A stretch of DNA of 64,000 nt, taken from contig JAUXWR010000365.1 of NCBI GenBank assembly GCA_030680075.1, positions 99,177-163,176 of the forward strand, read 5' to 3'. Positions 51,627 through 61,699 of this stretch are shown piece after piece. Each line of letters begins with the position of its first letter. Within the stretch, counting starts at the first letter, position 1. The DNA is from Legionella sp. (lineage in GTDB: Bacteria > Pseudomonadota > Gammaproteobacteria > Legionellales > Legionellaceae). Position numbers and translations under genes: made by a program. Under the pieces are notes generated by a model. It ran no database searches. It was given only the letters and a program-made list of their open reading frames with translations, and was not told the origin of the DNA.

Positions 51627-54068
51627 ATGGCAACACTTTTGTTTTTCATCTATCTGGTATTTACGTTAGTCGTTCTTTATCGTGACCTGAAATCGCCGAC
51701 ATGGGAAATTGGAAGCGCGGTATTCCTCGTGCTGGCGACTTTTTTCGTTGGCATGCATTGGTTCCCCTTAATTATTCTCTGGTTACTCATCATTGCAATC
51801 GCTGCAGTAATTCATGTAGAAGCGGTGCGAGATGCCATAACGGATAAACTTTATCAACATGCGGGCAAATCAGTACCTAAATTAACTAAAACCGAAGAAG
51901 AGGCACTGAACGCCGGTGACACCTGGATTGAAAAAGATATTTTCACCGGTACGCTCGATTGGGATAAGCTTGCGAGCATTTCATCTGAGCTAAGCGTTGA
52001 CGAGCAGGCCTTTCTTGATAATGAAACCCAAACGCTTTGCGATATGCTTGATGAGTGGGCAATCCTGCAAGAAAACGATTTGCCTGAAAATGTTTGGGCG
52101 TATATGAAAGAAAAGGGTTTTTTTGGATTAGTCATTGCCAAGGAATACGGCGGCAAAGGCTTTTCAGCAAGGGCTCATTCTGATGTAGTATTAAAAATCG
52201 CAAGCCGCTCAGGTGTTGCGGCCGTGACTTGTATGGTGCCAAATTCATTAGGCCCAGGAGAGCTGCTTCACTATTACGGTACCGATGAGCAAAAAGCAAA
52301 ATACTTGCCCAATCTTGCGAAAGGAATTGATATGCCCTGCTTTGCGCTGACGGAACCCGGTGCTGGCAGTGATGCGACATCTATTCAGTCTGAAGCAATT
52401 GTTACTAAAAAGAAAATTGACGGCCAAACGGTATTGGGTCTTACCATCAATAATTTAAACAAACGATGGATTACACTAGCTCCAATAGCCACATTGATCG
52501 GGCTTGCGGTAAATTTAAAAGATCCCGATGGTTTATTAAATGGTGAAGGGAGAGAAGGAATAACTTGCCTGTTGATTCCCCATACGACTAAAAATCTTGA
52601 AATTGGCAATCGCCATTTGCCGGCTGATCAGCCCTTTATGAATGGGACTATTCGGGGTGAAAATATTTTTGTGCCAATCACCTCCATTATTGGGGGCCAG
52701 AAAAATGCAGGCGCCGGGTGGCAGATGTTAGTTGAGTGCTTATCAATAGGCCGCTCTATCTCCTTGCCCGCTCTCGCTTCTGCGTATTCATCTGTCGCTT
52801 ATATAACAACAGGTGCTTTTGCGCGCATTCGTCGGCAATTTAATGTGGAGATCGCCCAATTTGAAGGGGTCGAGGAAAAATTAGCTGAAATTGCCGGTCT
52901 TAACTACCTGATTAATTCGACCCGTCTTTTGACCGTGGCCGCGGTTAATGAGCATAAAAAACCCTCGGTCGCTTCGGCAATTACCAAATATTTTAATACG
53001 GAACTCGCGCGTATTGTGGTCAATGATGCAATGGACGTGCATGCAGGACGCGCCGTTGTCGTGGGGCCTCGTAATTATTTATCAAGACTCTACGCGGGGC
53101 TTCCCATTTCAATTACGGTAGAAGGTGCCAATATTATGTCCCGTAATTTATTAATATTTGGACAAGGCTCCATGGCTTGTCATCCTTTTATCCGCGAAGA
53201 GTTCTATGCGATTTCACGTGAAGATAAAAAAGCCTTCGGCGAGGTAATCTGGAAGCATATCCGGTATTTCATGCAAAATTTCGCTAAAGGAGTGTGTTCA
53301 GCATGGACTGGCGGATGGTTCCTCACGGCGCCTGATAATGGCCTGAATAGAGAATACAAACGCCTGGCGCGCTTGAGTTATGCCTTTGCCTGGTTAGCTG
53401 ATTTATCGCTGATTTATCTGGGCGGCGAGCTCAAACGAAAAGAGCGGTTATCGGCGAGATTGGCCGATGCTATGTCTTATCTCTACATGGCAATGGCGGC
53501 TTTGCGTAATTATCAAAAAAATGATGAACACGCTGATCAACTGTTACATGCCAAATGGGCGGTGACTTATTGCTTCTATAATGCTCAAAAAGCAATGATT
53601 TCATTTTGCAATAATTTTCCATCGCGCTTTTTAGGCATCATCGTTCGATTCTTTTTATTCCCCTTTGGGCAAACAATGCGTTATCCCACGGATAAGCTTG
53701 ATCATCAAATAGCCCGCTTAATGACAGAAAATAATCACTATCGTGATGATATGAAAAAGCTGTTGTATTTGAGTAATAATGCCGAGGAGCCAGTTGACCG
53801 TGTAGAGCATGCGTTTCAATTGATCATTAAAGAGGCTCATCTTTATCCAAAAATCAGCGATTTAAAACGTTATTCATTTGCTGGTTTGAAAAATAAACTG
53901 GCTGAAAAAGTAAGCAAAGGCGAGTTAACGCAAGGCGAAATGGATGCGCTCGTTGCCGTAGAGCACGCCCGTTGGGATGCTATTCAGGTGGATGAATTTA
54001 CCAAAGAGTCAATGAAAAACAAATCATTCGCCTCTGTAGCTAATCAGTTTCCTAACCCATTGGATTAA
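51627..54068 (+). CDS. fadE: Acyl-CoA dehydrogenase FadE
   Basis: FadE does the first step of fatty-acid beta-oxidation. The 813 residues match the large, membrane-attached enterobacterial-type FadE. Two N-terminal hydrophobic helices (LLFFIYLVFTLVVLY; GSAVFLVLATFFVGMHWFPL) are followed by the dehydrogenase core (FALTEPGAGSDATS; NNLNKRWITLAPIATLIGLA; VEGANIMSRNLLIFGQG). ATG 51627 has AAGGAAGGG upstream; the in-frame extension to 51582 has no such site. Confidence 0.95.
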   Translation: MATLLFFIYLVFTLVVLYRDLKSPTWEIGSAVFLVLATFFVGMHWFPLIILWLLIIAIAAVIHVEAVRDAITDKLYQHAGKSVPKLTKTEEEALNAGDTWIEKDIFTGTLDWDKLASISSELSVDEQAFLDNETQTLCDMLDEWAILQENDLPENVWAYMKEKGFFGLVIAKEYGGKGFSARAHSDVVLKIASRSGVAAVTCMVPNSLGPGELLHYYGTDEQKAKYLPNLAKGIDMPCFALTEPGAGSDATSIQSEAIVTKKKIDGQTVLGLTINNLNKRWITLAPIATLIGLAVNLKDPDGLLNGEGREGITCLLIPHTTKNLEIGNRHLPADQPFMNGTIRGENIFVPITSIIGGQKNAGAGWQMLVECLSIGRSISLPALASAYSSVAYITTGAFARIRRQFNVEIAQFEGVEEKLAEIAGLNYLINSTRLLTVAAVNEHKKPSVASAITKYFNTELARIVVNDAMDVHAGRAVVVGPRNYLSRLYAGLPISITVEGANIMSRNLLIFGQGSMACHPFIREEFYAISREDKKAFGEVIWKHIRYFMQNFAKGVCSAWTGGWFLTAPDNGLNREYKRLARLSYAFAWLADLSLIYLGGELKRKERLSARLADAMSYLYMAMAALRNYQKNDEHADQLLHAKWAVTYCFYNAQKAMISFCNNFPSRFLGIIVRFFLFPFGQTMRYPTDKLDHQIARLMTENNHYRDDMKKLLYLSNNAEEPVDRVEHAFQLIIKEAHLYPKISDLKRYSFAGLKNKLAEKVSKGELTQGEMDALVAVEHARWDAIQVDEFTKESMKNKSFASVANQFPNPLD

Positions 54069-54098
54069 AAATTTACAGTCTTTTAACGCGAGTCTCAC

Positions 54099-54130
54099 AA
54101 AATAGTGTCTGTTATTAGGCACTATTTTGC
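54099..54130. promoter_or_regulatory. Inverted repeat overlapping a promoter region
   Basis: CAAAATAGTG (54099-54108) and CACTATTTTG (54121-54130) form a perfect 10-bp inverted repeat, immediately followed by TATAAT (54132-54137). It lies between fadE and the next gene. It may terminate fadE or act as an operator for the downstream gene. Confidence 0.5.
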
Positions 54131-54177
54131 TATAATAGGTTAAAAATAAGCTAAATTACACAAAGTGAGTGAAGAAT

Positions 54178-54930
54178 ATGGCTGTGAGAGCTGAAGCACC
54201 CGGGAAAGAGGCGATAAAGAACTGCATGGAAATTGCGGCGACTAACCCTGATGCGGCAAATTACTTTCTGGATCAATTGAAAAGAGCATTAGCAAACGTT
54301 GATAAATCCATTAACACGGCTCCCCTTTTAACCAAGATAAGCGAATTTGTTGATAACGTGCATATGCAACGCGACTTCAGAGAAGATCCTTGGTATGGAA
54401 ATATAGAGATTAAAACAGATTTTCAAAATTTACAGCAAAATCTGGCTAAAGACGCTGCAGACAGGATCCTTCAGGCAGAAAATGACAGCATCAAAATGGA
54501 TTTTGCTTTAAGCGAACAAGCCGATTTCTTACGGGCATTCTCGCCGTCAGATAAGGCAATTACTACCGCATTAGATAGAATATTTAACTATTCTCTCGCT
54601 ACTAAAAAGATGATTAGTAAAGGCGGCGCTATCTATGAAGCTAATGAAAACGGCGAAATACAAACCGATAAAGCAGGTAACCCTATCAGAGCGAATGCTG
54701 AAAATGTAAAAAAAATTATCAAAGCAGTATTCCAAAAATACCTTGAGGAAAAAGGTATAAAAGTAACGACACAGGAAAAAACTTATCCTGAGAAAAAACC
54801 ACAAGTGGTCACCAAACCCGAGGTAAAAGCACCCGAGCAACCCACTGTTGAGGTAACAACCCCCGAGGTATCACCGGCGGAAGCGGAAACACCTACAACC
54901 AAAGCAGGTGGGGGTATGGGCGGCGCCTAG
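54178..54930 (+). CDS. Uncharacterised protein with Pro/Thr-rich tail (effector-like)
   Basis: Not recognised. The 250-residue protein is helical in its first 190 residues (for example AADRILQAENDSIKMDFALS, NVKKIIKAVFQKYLEEK) and then has a low-complexity tail of Pro, Thr, Glu and Lys (about 195-245) ending GGGMGGA. No signal peptide or membrane helix. The acidic, small-residue C-terminus resembles Dot/Icm signals, but that is weak evidence. ATG 54178 is preferred over GTG 54169. A TATAAT at 54132 lies 46 bases upstream. Confidence 0.6.
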   Translation: MAVRAEAPGKEAIKNCMEIAATNPDAANYFLDQLKRALANVDKSINTAPLLTKISEFVDNVHMQRDFREDPWYGNIEIKTDFQNLQQNLAKDAADRILQAENDSIKMDFALSEQADFLRAFSPSDKAITTALDRIFNYSLATKKMISKGGAIYEANENGEIQTDKAGNPIRANAENVKKIIKAVFQKYLEEKGIKVTTQEKTYPEKKPQVVTKPEVKAPEQPTVEVTTPEVSPAEAETPTTKAGGGMGGA

Positions 54931-54960
54931 ATAAGCATGCCGAATCATAGGGTCTGTCGT

Positions 54961-54980
54961 CCCGGAATTTAATGTCCGGG
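54961..54980 (+). terminator. Hairpin downstream of the 54178 gene
   Basis: CCCGGA and TCCGGG form a 6-bp stem around an 8-base AT-rich loop, between two converging genes. No T-tract follows. Confidence 0.35.
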
Positions 54981-55043
54981 CTCCATCCACGGTTTGACAG
55001 GCTCTTTACTCACTTTGAGGCATTCTCCAGAGCAAACACCAAC

Positions 55044-55913
55044 TCAAATATAATGCACATTCATAACAGAAATCACCTCAGACATGAGAAACAAAAGCGT
55101 CTTGTTTAACTTGCTCTCTTTCTCTTTTTCAGAAGCGGGATAGATAATTTCAGGCGCCGGATTTTCAAGCGCTTCTGACAAGCTGATAAATTTGTACCCA
55201 TTTTCTTTATACATCTGAATAATATCGGCTAACGCATAGCTATTAAGCAAATTGGAATGGATTAACAGGATTTGTTTAACCGGTTGACCATTTGCCCGCT
55301 TCTCCGCATTTAATGTCGCCCGCCAAATATAGGCCAGGTACCTAACTTTTAATTTCTCTACGTATTTTTCTCTTAAGCGAAATGGAACTTTATAAAGCTG
55401 CTCATTAAATTGAAAATCTTTACTATCGATGGTCACTGGAGCAATTTTATAATTATGTTCCGCAAGGTATTGCGCGACCTTTGGCTTGGTATTTTTATTG
55501 CCTTCCGCAAGGTACGGGTAGCGAAAATATTTCGGCTCGGTGAATAATGGCGTAAGAATTTTGTCGGCTCTATCAATGTCCGCGATATATTTCTCAGCGC
55601 TCATTTGATTTAAATTATAATGGGAGTAAGTGTGGCTTCCGAGCATAAATCCGGCATTTCGAAATTGCTCAAGAAAGGCCATCTGCCCTTTTCCAATGGA
55701 GCCCGCAATAACAAAACCGGTGGCCGGTACATTGTTTTCAGTGAGCGCTTGAATAATTTTTGAAAAACGTTCGGTCGCTCTTTGCTGATTGGCCGGTGTA
55801 TTCATTTGCGAAGCTACAAGCGGTAAATCATCTATGGTGATAGCAATTTCGCGAGTTTCAGCGAAACTGTTGCAGGAAAATAAAAGAATGACTAAATAGT
55901 ATAATTTTCGCAT
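55044..55913 (-). CDS. Polysaccharide deacetylase family protein, exported
   Basis: A NodB-fold metal-dependent deacetylase of 289 residues with a signal peptide (MRKLYYLVILLFSCNSFA). The motifs are IAITIDDLP (motif 1, Asp pair), GSHTYSHYNL (motif 2, metal His) and RYPYLAEG (motif 3). The target may be peptidoglycan or another surface glycan. ATG 55913 follows AAGGA at six bases. The last 30 residues, after ASEKEKE, are an unusual hydrophobic tail (TLLFLMSEVISVM). Confidence 0.88.
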   Translation of the reverse strand: MRKLYYLVILLFSCNSFAETREIAITIDDLPLVASQMNTPANQQRATERFSKIIQALTENNVPATGFVIAGSIGKGQMAFLEQFRNAGFMLGSHTYSHYNLNQMSAEKYIADIDRADKILTPLFTEPKYFRYPYLAEGNKNTKPKVAQYLAEHNYKIAPVTIDSKDFQFNEQLYKVPFRLREKYVEKLKVRYLAYIWRATLNAEKRANGQPVKQILLIHSNLLNSYALADIIQMYKENGYKFISLSEALENPAPEIIYPASEKEKESKLNKTLLFLMSEVISVMNVHYI

Positions 55914-55975
55914 CGACAATCCTTGTTTATTTCCAGTCTAAAATGGTCACAAAGAGCATAGTGCGATGAGAGAAA

Positions 55976-56629
55976 CTAATAATTGGCTTCTTTAAGTCTC
56001 TCTATTGTGCCTATGTCTTTCCATTTCCCTTGAAAAAGCTCACCACTTGCACACTGATTACTAACGAGGCTCTTAAGCAGTGGTGTTACCGAATATCTCC
56101 CTGGCTGACATGCCCTGAATATGTCCGGGTGGTAACAAGCAACACCTAAAAAAGTATAGTGAGTTTCCTCGTTGGTCAGTTGCTGGTTATTTTTTAAACC
56201 AAAATCGCCACGAAGATTATGTGCAGGATTTATGCCTAAAAGCAAATGAGCCAAGGAATTTGCCGGTAATTTGAAGGTATTAAACTTAAAATCGGTAAAA
56301 ATATCGGCATTGACGGTCAGGAATGGTTCACTTCCAAGCAAAGGGAGTGCATTAAAAATGCCGCCGCCTGTTTCAAGGCCTCCTGGAGGCTCTGGTGTAT
56401 AAGAGATATCTATACCCCAGGCTTTGCCATTGCCGAGATGGCGACGAATTTGGCCGCCAAGATAAGCATGATTAATTATCAGGCGGGTAAAGCCTGCGTT
56501 GGCAAGATTTCTGACATGATGCTCAATGAGCGGAATGCCGTGCACGAGACACATAGCTTTGGGAATAAAATTGGTTAAAGGCTTGAGCCGCTCACCTCTC
56601 CCGGCGGCCAGAATCATTGCTGTTTTCAT
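55976..56629 (-). CDS. murU: Sugar-1-phosphate nucleotidyltransferase, MurU-like
   Basis: A 217-residue nucleotidyltransferase with the classic MILAAGRGERLKPLTNFIPKAM start and later FLTVNADIFTDF. In Pseudomonas and relatives MurU turns MurNAc-1-phosphate into UDP-MurNAc and sits beside amgK, as here (4-base overlap). That context makes MurU more likely than a general sugar pyrophosphorylase. Confidence 0.88.
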   Translation of the reverse strand: MKTAMILAAGRGERLKPLTNFIPKAMCLVHGIPLIEHHVRNLANAGFTRLIINHAYLGGQIRRHLGNGKAWGIDISYTPEPPGGLETGGGIFNALPLLGSEPFLTVNADIFTDFKFNTFKLPANSLAHLLLGINPAHNLRGDFGLKNNQQLTNEETHYTFLGVACYHPDIFRACQPGRYSVTPLLKSLVSNQCASGELFQGKWKDIGTIERLKEANY

Positions 56630-57606
56630 GGCAATTGAATCCTTCTTTGCATAAATTGATAAAATGGCTGCAGCTCACTATAAGATTCCAGGCACGCTAA
56701 TACATAATGAAGTGTGAGCGGCAAATCTTTCAAATAATTCGGTTTATTATCCCGTAAATAAAGACGTGAAAAAATGCCAAGTACTTTAATATGCCGTTGT
56801 AAGCCACATAAATCAAAAGCACGAACGAACGAAAGCTGGGAATAGTCTTTCGCTTGCGGGGAGTTTTCATAAAAGAAAGTCAACCACCGAATCACGGTTT
56901 CCCGTGGCCATTGAATGTAGCAATCTTTAAGGAGAGAGACCAAATCGTAAGTAAGAGGGCCTTGCATTGCATCCTGAAAATCAATAATAGCCAACCGCGA
57001 GTCGTGACGGTTATCGGTTACCATAATATTACGTGAATGGTAATCGCGATGAATAACAACTTTTGGTTGACCGGCTACCTCATTACTCAACCAATCAAAG
57101 GTTTCCTCAATAAGTCGCTCCTCGCTGGCGGTAAGTGATATCTTTAAGTAGGCGTTTAAAAACCACTCATTAAATAAATGAAGCTCCTGCAAAATAAATT
57201 TTTTATCAAAATGCGGAAAAGCGTAAGAAGAGGCTGGGCATTGTTGCAAGGTGATTAAGGTAGTAATCGCCGATTGATAGAGCTTATCCACCGACTCAGA
57301 TGAAATTTTATTCAATAATAAGCAGTCACCAAAATCATCCAGTATTAAAAATCCTTGTTTTTCATCGGATGCGTGAATTTCTGGTGCCAGAATACCATTC
57401 GCGCGTAGTAAGGTAGCAATGGCAATAAAAGAGCCGAGCGGCTCTTTTTCAGGAGGCGCATCCATCACAATTCGGCTTATTCCAGAATAGTGAAGGCGGA
57501 AATAGCGCCTGAAACTCGCATCACCCGTTAAAGGTGTTAAAGAAAATTGCGATAAACCAAGTATCCCTTCAAGCCATTTGCTCAGTGCGTTTTGTCGATT
57601 ATGCAT
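56626..57606 (-). CDS. amgK: AmgK-like sugar kinase
   Basis: A 326-residue protein of the aminoglycoside phosphotransferase fold. It has TGDASFRRYFRL near the start, a Brenner-type catalytic motif VVIHRDYHSRNIMV and metal-binding AIIDFQDAMQGP. AmgK phosphorylates MurNAc at the anomeric position, feeding MurU in the peptidoglycan recycling route that bypasses de novo synthesis. ATG 57606 has GGGGAG six bases upstream, much better than the longer in-frame start at 57663. Confidence 0.9.
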   Translation of the reverse strand: MHNRQNALSKWLEGILGLSQFSLTPLTGDASFRRYFRLHYSGISRIVMDAPPEKEPLGSFIAIATLLRANGILAPEIHASDEKQGFLILDDFGDCLLLNKISSESVDKLYQSAITTLITLQQCPASSYAFPHFDKKFILQELHLFNEWFLNAYLKISLTASEERLIEETFDWLSNEVAGQPKVVIHRDYHSRNIMVTDNRHDSRLAIIDFQDAMQGPLTYDLVSLLKDCYIQWPRETVIRWLTFFYENSPQAKDYSQLSFVRAFDLCGLQRHIKVLGIFSRLYLRDNKPNYLKDLPLTLHYVLACLESYSELQPFYQFMQRRIQLP

Positions 57607-57714
57607 GCTATACTCCCCAGCCTCATTATTTACTTGCAAATAGTGATAGTAATGAAAATGCAAGTTTCAGGTTTTTATCAGGCACCGTGTGCCTGTGGAT
57701 CATAAGGTATTTTA

Positions 57715-60279
57715 GTGGCGGTGAACATCAGGTTTAATTTCATACCACAGGAAGTTTGCAGAAAGAGGCTTAAAAATATTCTCTTTGCCGCTATTTTTGT
57801 GTCGGCCATTAGTTTATTGAGTTTATATCTGCCTAATGTACGTGCTTCAGAAGTGATGATGGAGCCGGTACAAGCTTGTGTTATTACCCGTGAAATCGAA
57901 TTAAACGACTCTATTCGCAGAAATATCGCGCGCTGTCTCGGGTGGCAAAACGAGCCTGCCTATTCTCTTTGTCAAGGCTCATATTCACCTATTGCAATTC
58001 AACCTCTGGCAACTGAAGATGAAGTGCGTATTCTTGCCGACAGAGTATCCTTTTATAATGAAGGTCGCTCGGTTTTAAGCGGGAATGTGGAGATTCAACA
58101 AACGGGGCGGGTTGTAAACGCAGAAACAGCCTATGTATATCGCGATGCCAAATCCAATCAGGTAACGGCCATCGAATTACTCGGCGAAGTGAGATACATA
58201 GAGCCAGAACGATTAATAATTGCCAAAAGAGTGACAATTAATCCTCAGGATAAATCAGGCAAAGCAGAAGATGTTTTATATCGCTTTAATTCCCAACGAC
58301 CTGGGGCTGTATTGCCAGCATGGGGTCAGGCAAGTCTAATTCAGCGTTTTGCCAATAAGGATTATCTCCTGAGAAGAGCCACTTATAGCACTTGTGCGCC
58401 CCAAGACAACGCCTGGCATATTGAGGCTGAAAAAATTACGCTCGATAACGCCAAATCTACAGGCGTTGCCCGCGATGCAAAGTTATATGTCGGCAAATAC
58501 CCGCTGTTGTACACACCCTATTTAAGTTTCCCTACCTCAAAAGAGCGTAAATCAGGATTTTTACTTCCGGTTCTGGGCAGCACAAATGTCGGTGGTTTTG
58601 ATCTGGCTCTTCCTTACTACTGGAATATAGCTCCTAACTATGATGCAACAATTACTCCTCATCTCTACACACGCCGCGGACTTATGATGGGGGGGCAATT
58701 CCGGTATTTAACTTCAAATTCCAACGGACAGATGAGTGCCAGATTTTTACCCGATGACAAGGCTTATAAGCGTTTTCTGCAGGACAATCAGTGGCAATAT
58801 CCAGAATACCAGGATGCGTCTCCTGACCGATGGTCCGCACAAATTTATAACGTTACTCAACTTAATCCTGACTTACGTTTGAGGATTAATTTTCAACAAG
58901 TATCAGATGATTACTATCTGCAGGATTTTAGCAGTAACCTCGCTATATTAACCGAGAGGCAATTAATACGTGAAGGCGATTTGACTTACACTACCAGTAA
59001 TTGGCTTTTTCATGGCTTATTGCAAAGTTATCAAACATTGCAACCAATAAACGAAACACCTATCAGTGATATTTATCAACGCCTTCCGCAGATCTTGGCT
59101 TTAGGTTCTTATGACGATTTACCGTTTAGAAGCAATCTCAGTATACAAGGGCAATTTGATAATTTTGACTGGCCCAATACATTAAATAAAATGCCAGAAG
59201 GACCACGCTATTACTTAAATCCAATTTTGACCATGCCCCATATTAAACCATGGGGTTTCGTTACCCCTTCTTTTGAAGTAGTACAAAATCATTATGAGGT
59301 GCATGATTATTATGGTTTAAGACCGCTTGAGTTTCAGCGCACGATTCCTCGCTTTAGTGTAGATAGCGGCTTATTTTTTGAGCGCGAAATCAAAATCTTA
59401 AATGAGGCATATGTTCAAACACTTGAACCACGAATCTACTATCTTAATGTCCCATACCGCGATCAGACACCGATTCCTGTGTATGATTCCTCCTATATGA
59501 TTTTTAATACCGACCAGTTATTTAGAACAAATCGTTTTTCCGGATTAGACCGAATTGGGGATGCCAATCAGCTTTCTTACGCCGTAACATCCAGATGGAT
59601 TGCGGATGAGAGCGGGGATGAAAGAGCAAGTTTTTCAATAGGCCAAATTCGTTATTTTTCAGACCGGCGGGTAAAATTATGTCAGAATCCAATCGGCAAT
59701 TGCATCGATAATCCATTGGTTTTGGGGTATTTATCGCCAATTACAGAGTCATCTCCTATTGCGTCTCGTGCTGTTTATCACATCAATTCCTCGTGGGTGG
59801 CAACAGGGGATTATGTCTGGGATGTTAATACACGTGCAACCAATAATGGCCATCTTGATTTTCATTACCAACCAGCGTTTAATCAGCTTGTAGGTGTCGG
59901 GTATACTTATATGGTAATCGGTGATATTACCCAGGTTGCAAATACGGTTCCGGATATTGACCCATTACATCAGGCTACGTTTTCATATGCTTGGCCTTTC
60001 AGTGAGAAATGGAGTAGTCTTGGCGCCTTTAGTTATAACATCAGCAAACGCTATGAAATGATGTCTCTTCTGGGTTTGCAGTATGATAATTGTTGTTGGG
60101 CGGTGCGCTTGGTAGGTGGGCGAAGCTTTAAGAGTTTGAGTCCTGAGGCTCGCCCGCAGTATAATAATAATGTGTTTTTGCAAGTACAATTAAAAGGGTT
60201 AGGATCAGTGGGTAATAGTGACGCTGCCACTACAATCAGGACTTATGTACCAGGATATGTAGATACCTTTCGTCGCTAG
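57715..60279 (+). CDS. lptD: LptD, LPS-assembly outer-membrane protein
   Basis: LptD is the outer-membrane beta-barrel that inserts LPS with LptE. The 854 residues include a long-n-region signal sequence (cleavage near NVRAS), an OstA-like jellyroll (EDEVRILADRVSFYNEGRSVLSG, ELLGEVRYIEPERLIIA), and the C-terminal barrel (TPYLSFPTSKERKSGFLLPVLG; YNISKRYEMMSLLGLQYDNCCWAVRLV). Paired cysteines near the C-terminus are conserved for disulfides. The start is GTG 57715. It heads lptD-surA-pdxA-folA. Confidence 0.95.
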   Translation: MAVNIRFNFIPQEVCRKRLKNILFAAIFVSAISLLSLYLPNVRASEVMMEPVQACVITREIELNDSIRRNIARCLGWQNEPAYSLCQGSYSPIAIQPLATEDEVRILADRVSFYNEGRSVLSGNVEIQQTGRVVNAETAYVYRDAKSNQVTAIELLGEVRYIEPERLIIAKRVTINPQDKSGKAEDVLYRFNSQRPGAVLPAWGQASLIQRFANKDYLLRRATYSTCAPQDNAWHIEAEKITLDNAKSTGVARDAKLYVGKYPLLYTPYLSFPTSKERKSGFLLPVLGSTNVGGFDLALPYYWNIAPNYDATITPHLYTRRGLMMGGQFRYLTSNSNGQMSARFLPDDKAYKRFLQDNQWQYPEYQDASPDRWSAQIYNVTQLNPDLRLRINFQQVSDDYYLQDFSSNLAILTERQLIREGDLTYTTSNWLFHGLLQSYQTLQPINETPISDIYQRLPQILALGSYDDLPFRSNLSIQGQFDNFDWPNTLNKMPEGPRYYLNPILTMPHIKPWGFVTPSFEVVQNHYEVHDYYGLRPLEFQRTIPRFSVDSGLFFEREIKILNEAYVQTLEPRIYYLNVPYRDQTPIPVYDSSYMIFNTDQLFRTNRFSGLDRIGDANQLSYAVTSRWIADESGDERASFSIGQIRYFSDRRVKLCQNPIGNCIDNPLVLGYLSPITESSPIASRAVYHINSSWVATGDYVWDVNTRATNNGHLDFHYQPAFNQLVGVGYTYMVIGDITQVANTVPDIDPLHQATFSYAWPFSEKWSSLGAFSYNISKRYEMMSLLGLQYDNCCWAVRLVGGRSFKSLSPEARPQYNNNVFLQVQLKGLGSVGNSDAATTIRTYVPGYVDTFRR

Positions 60280-60418
60280 GAATAATTGGTAACGAGTGGT
60301 TATAAGAGGCGTTTATCAAAAAGCTTGAGTTTTGGTCGAAATTAATCAGGTTGCTTGTAATTTGATTATAAATCGCCTAAATTGCCGAAAATTTTAGATC
60401 ATTAAAGAGGAAATTTGC

Positions 60419-61699
60419 ATGCTTAATCGTATTGCATGTCTGCTGCTGTTATTGCCTGCAATGGCATTAGCCCAACCTTTGGACAGGGTAGTCGCTGTAG
60501 TAAATGATGGCGTAATCACCGCCAGTGAACTAGATGCACAGGTTGAATTATTACGCGAGCAAATCATTGCGAAAAAAATGCAAGTGCCTGGTGATACAGT
60601 TTTGCGAAAGCAGGTATTGCAACATTTAATTGATGTTGATCTTGAGTTGCAGTTGGCAAAGCAAAGTGAAATCACGGTCGATAATACCGAGTTAAATGAC
60701 GCTATTGATAAAATAGCTACCAACAATAAACTCTCACTGTCTGAGTTACGCGAAGAAGTGGGTCGTCAAGGCTTATCCTGGGAAGCCTACCGTGAAAGTG
60801 TTCGCAAGGAAATTTTAATCAGTCGTTTGCAACAAAAAGCTGTTGCTACTGATATCACCGTAACTCCCCAACAGGTTGAGGATTACTTAAAAACCGCTAT
60901 CCATCAGGATAAAACACAATATACCTACCATATTCAAAATATTGTTATCCCCCTTCCTGAAGAGCCAACTCCTGAGCAATTAAAAAAAGCACAAGAGAAA
61001 GCTGCTCTGCTTCTGGCCAAAATTAAAAAAGGGGAGAATTTCAGTACTCTTGCAATCGCCGAATCGAGTGGCGAGCTTGCATTGGAAGGAGGCGATTTAG
61101 GTGAGCGACATATAGCTGAGCTTCCTGAAATATTTGCCAGTGAAGTCGTTAAAATGAAACCAGGGCAAGTGAGAGGGCCTCTACGAGCGGGCAATGGTTT
61201 TCAGCTCATCAAATTAATTGCCATTGGTGGTGATGAGGAAAAACACGAGGTCTTAAAAACGCATGTAAGGCATATATTATTAAAGCAAGACGCCAGCATG
61301 ACTTCAGCCGAGGCCATTAAACAAGCAAACAATCTTTACCAGCAACTGAAATCCGGTAAAGACTTCGCGGTAATGGCTAAACAATATTCGCTTGATACGG
61401 TCAGTGCTGCGAAAGGTGGCGATCTTGGATGGGTTAGTCCGGATGAAACGGTTCCTGAATTTGAAAAAACCATGAATACTCTGCCCTTACATACGGTCAG
61501 TAAACCCATAAAATCTCGTTTTGGCTGGCACCTGATTGAAGTGCTTGAACGTAGTAAGGTGGATGATTCGGCGACCTTTAAACGCCAACAAGTCAGATTA
61601 TTTTTGCAGCAGCGAAAATTTGCCGAGGCTGTACAAAACTGGCAGCAACATTTGCGCAGTAACGCTTATATAAAAATTATGGAAAAGGAACTTGCATGA
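60419..61699 (+). CDS. surA: SurA, periplasmic chaperone/prolyl isomerase
   Basis: SurA helps outer-membrane proteins, including LptD, fold. The 426 residues have a signal peptide (MLNRIACLLLLLPAMALA), the N-terminal chaperone domain (RVVAVVNDGVITASELDAQ), and two parvulin domains (residues about 165-265 and 275-380; FSTLAIAESSGELALEGGDLG and FAVMAKQYSLDTVSAAKGGDLGW). Start ATG 60419 follows AGAGGA. It overlaps pdxA by four bases. Confidence 0.95.
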   Translation: MLNRIACLLLLLPAMALAQPLDRVVAVVNDGVITASELDAQVELLREQIIAKKMQVPGDTVLRKQVLQHLIDVDLELQLAKQSEITVDNTELNDAIDKIATNNKLSLSELREEVGRQGLSWEAYRESVRKEILISRLQQKAVATDITVTPQQVEDYLKTAIHQDKTQYTYHIQNIVIPLPEEPTPEQLKKAQEKAALLLAKIKKGENFSTLAIAESSGELALEGGDLGERHIAELPEIFASEVVKMKPGQVRGPLRAGNGFQLIKLIAIGGDEEKHEVLKTHVRHILLKQDASMTSAEAIKQANNLYQQLKSGKDFAVMAKQYSLDTVSAAKGGDLGWVSPDETVPEFEKTMNTLPLHTVSKPIKSRFGWHLIEVLERSKVDDSATFKRQQVRLFLQQRKFAEAVQNWQQHLRSNAYIKIMEKELA

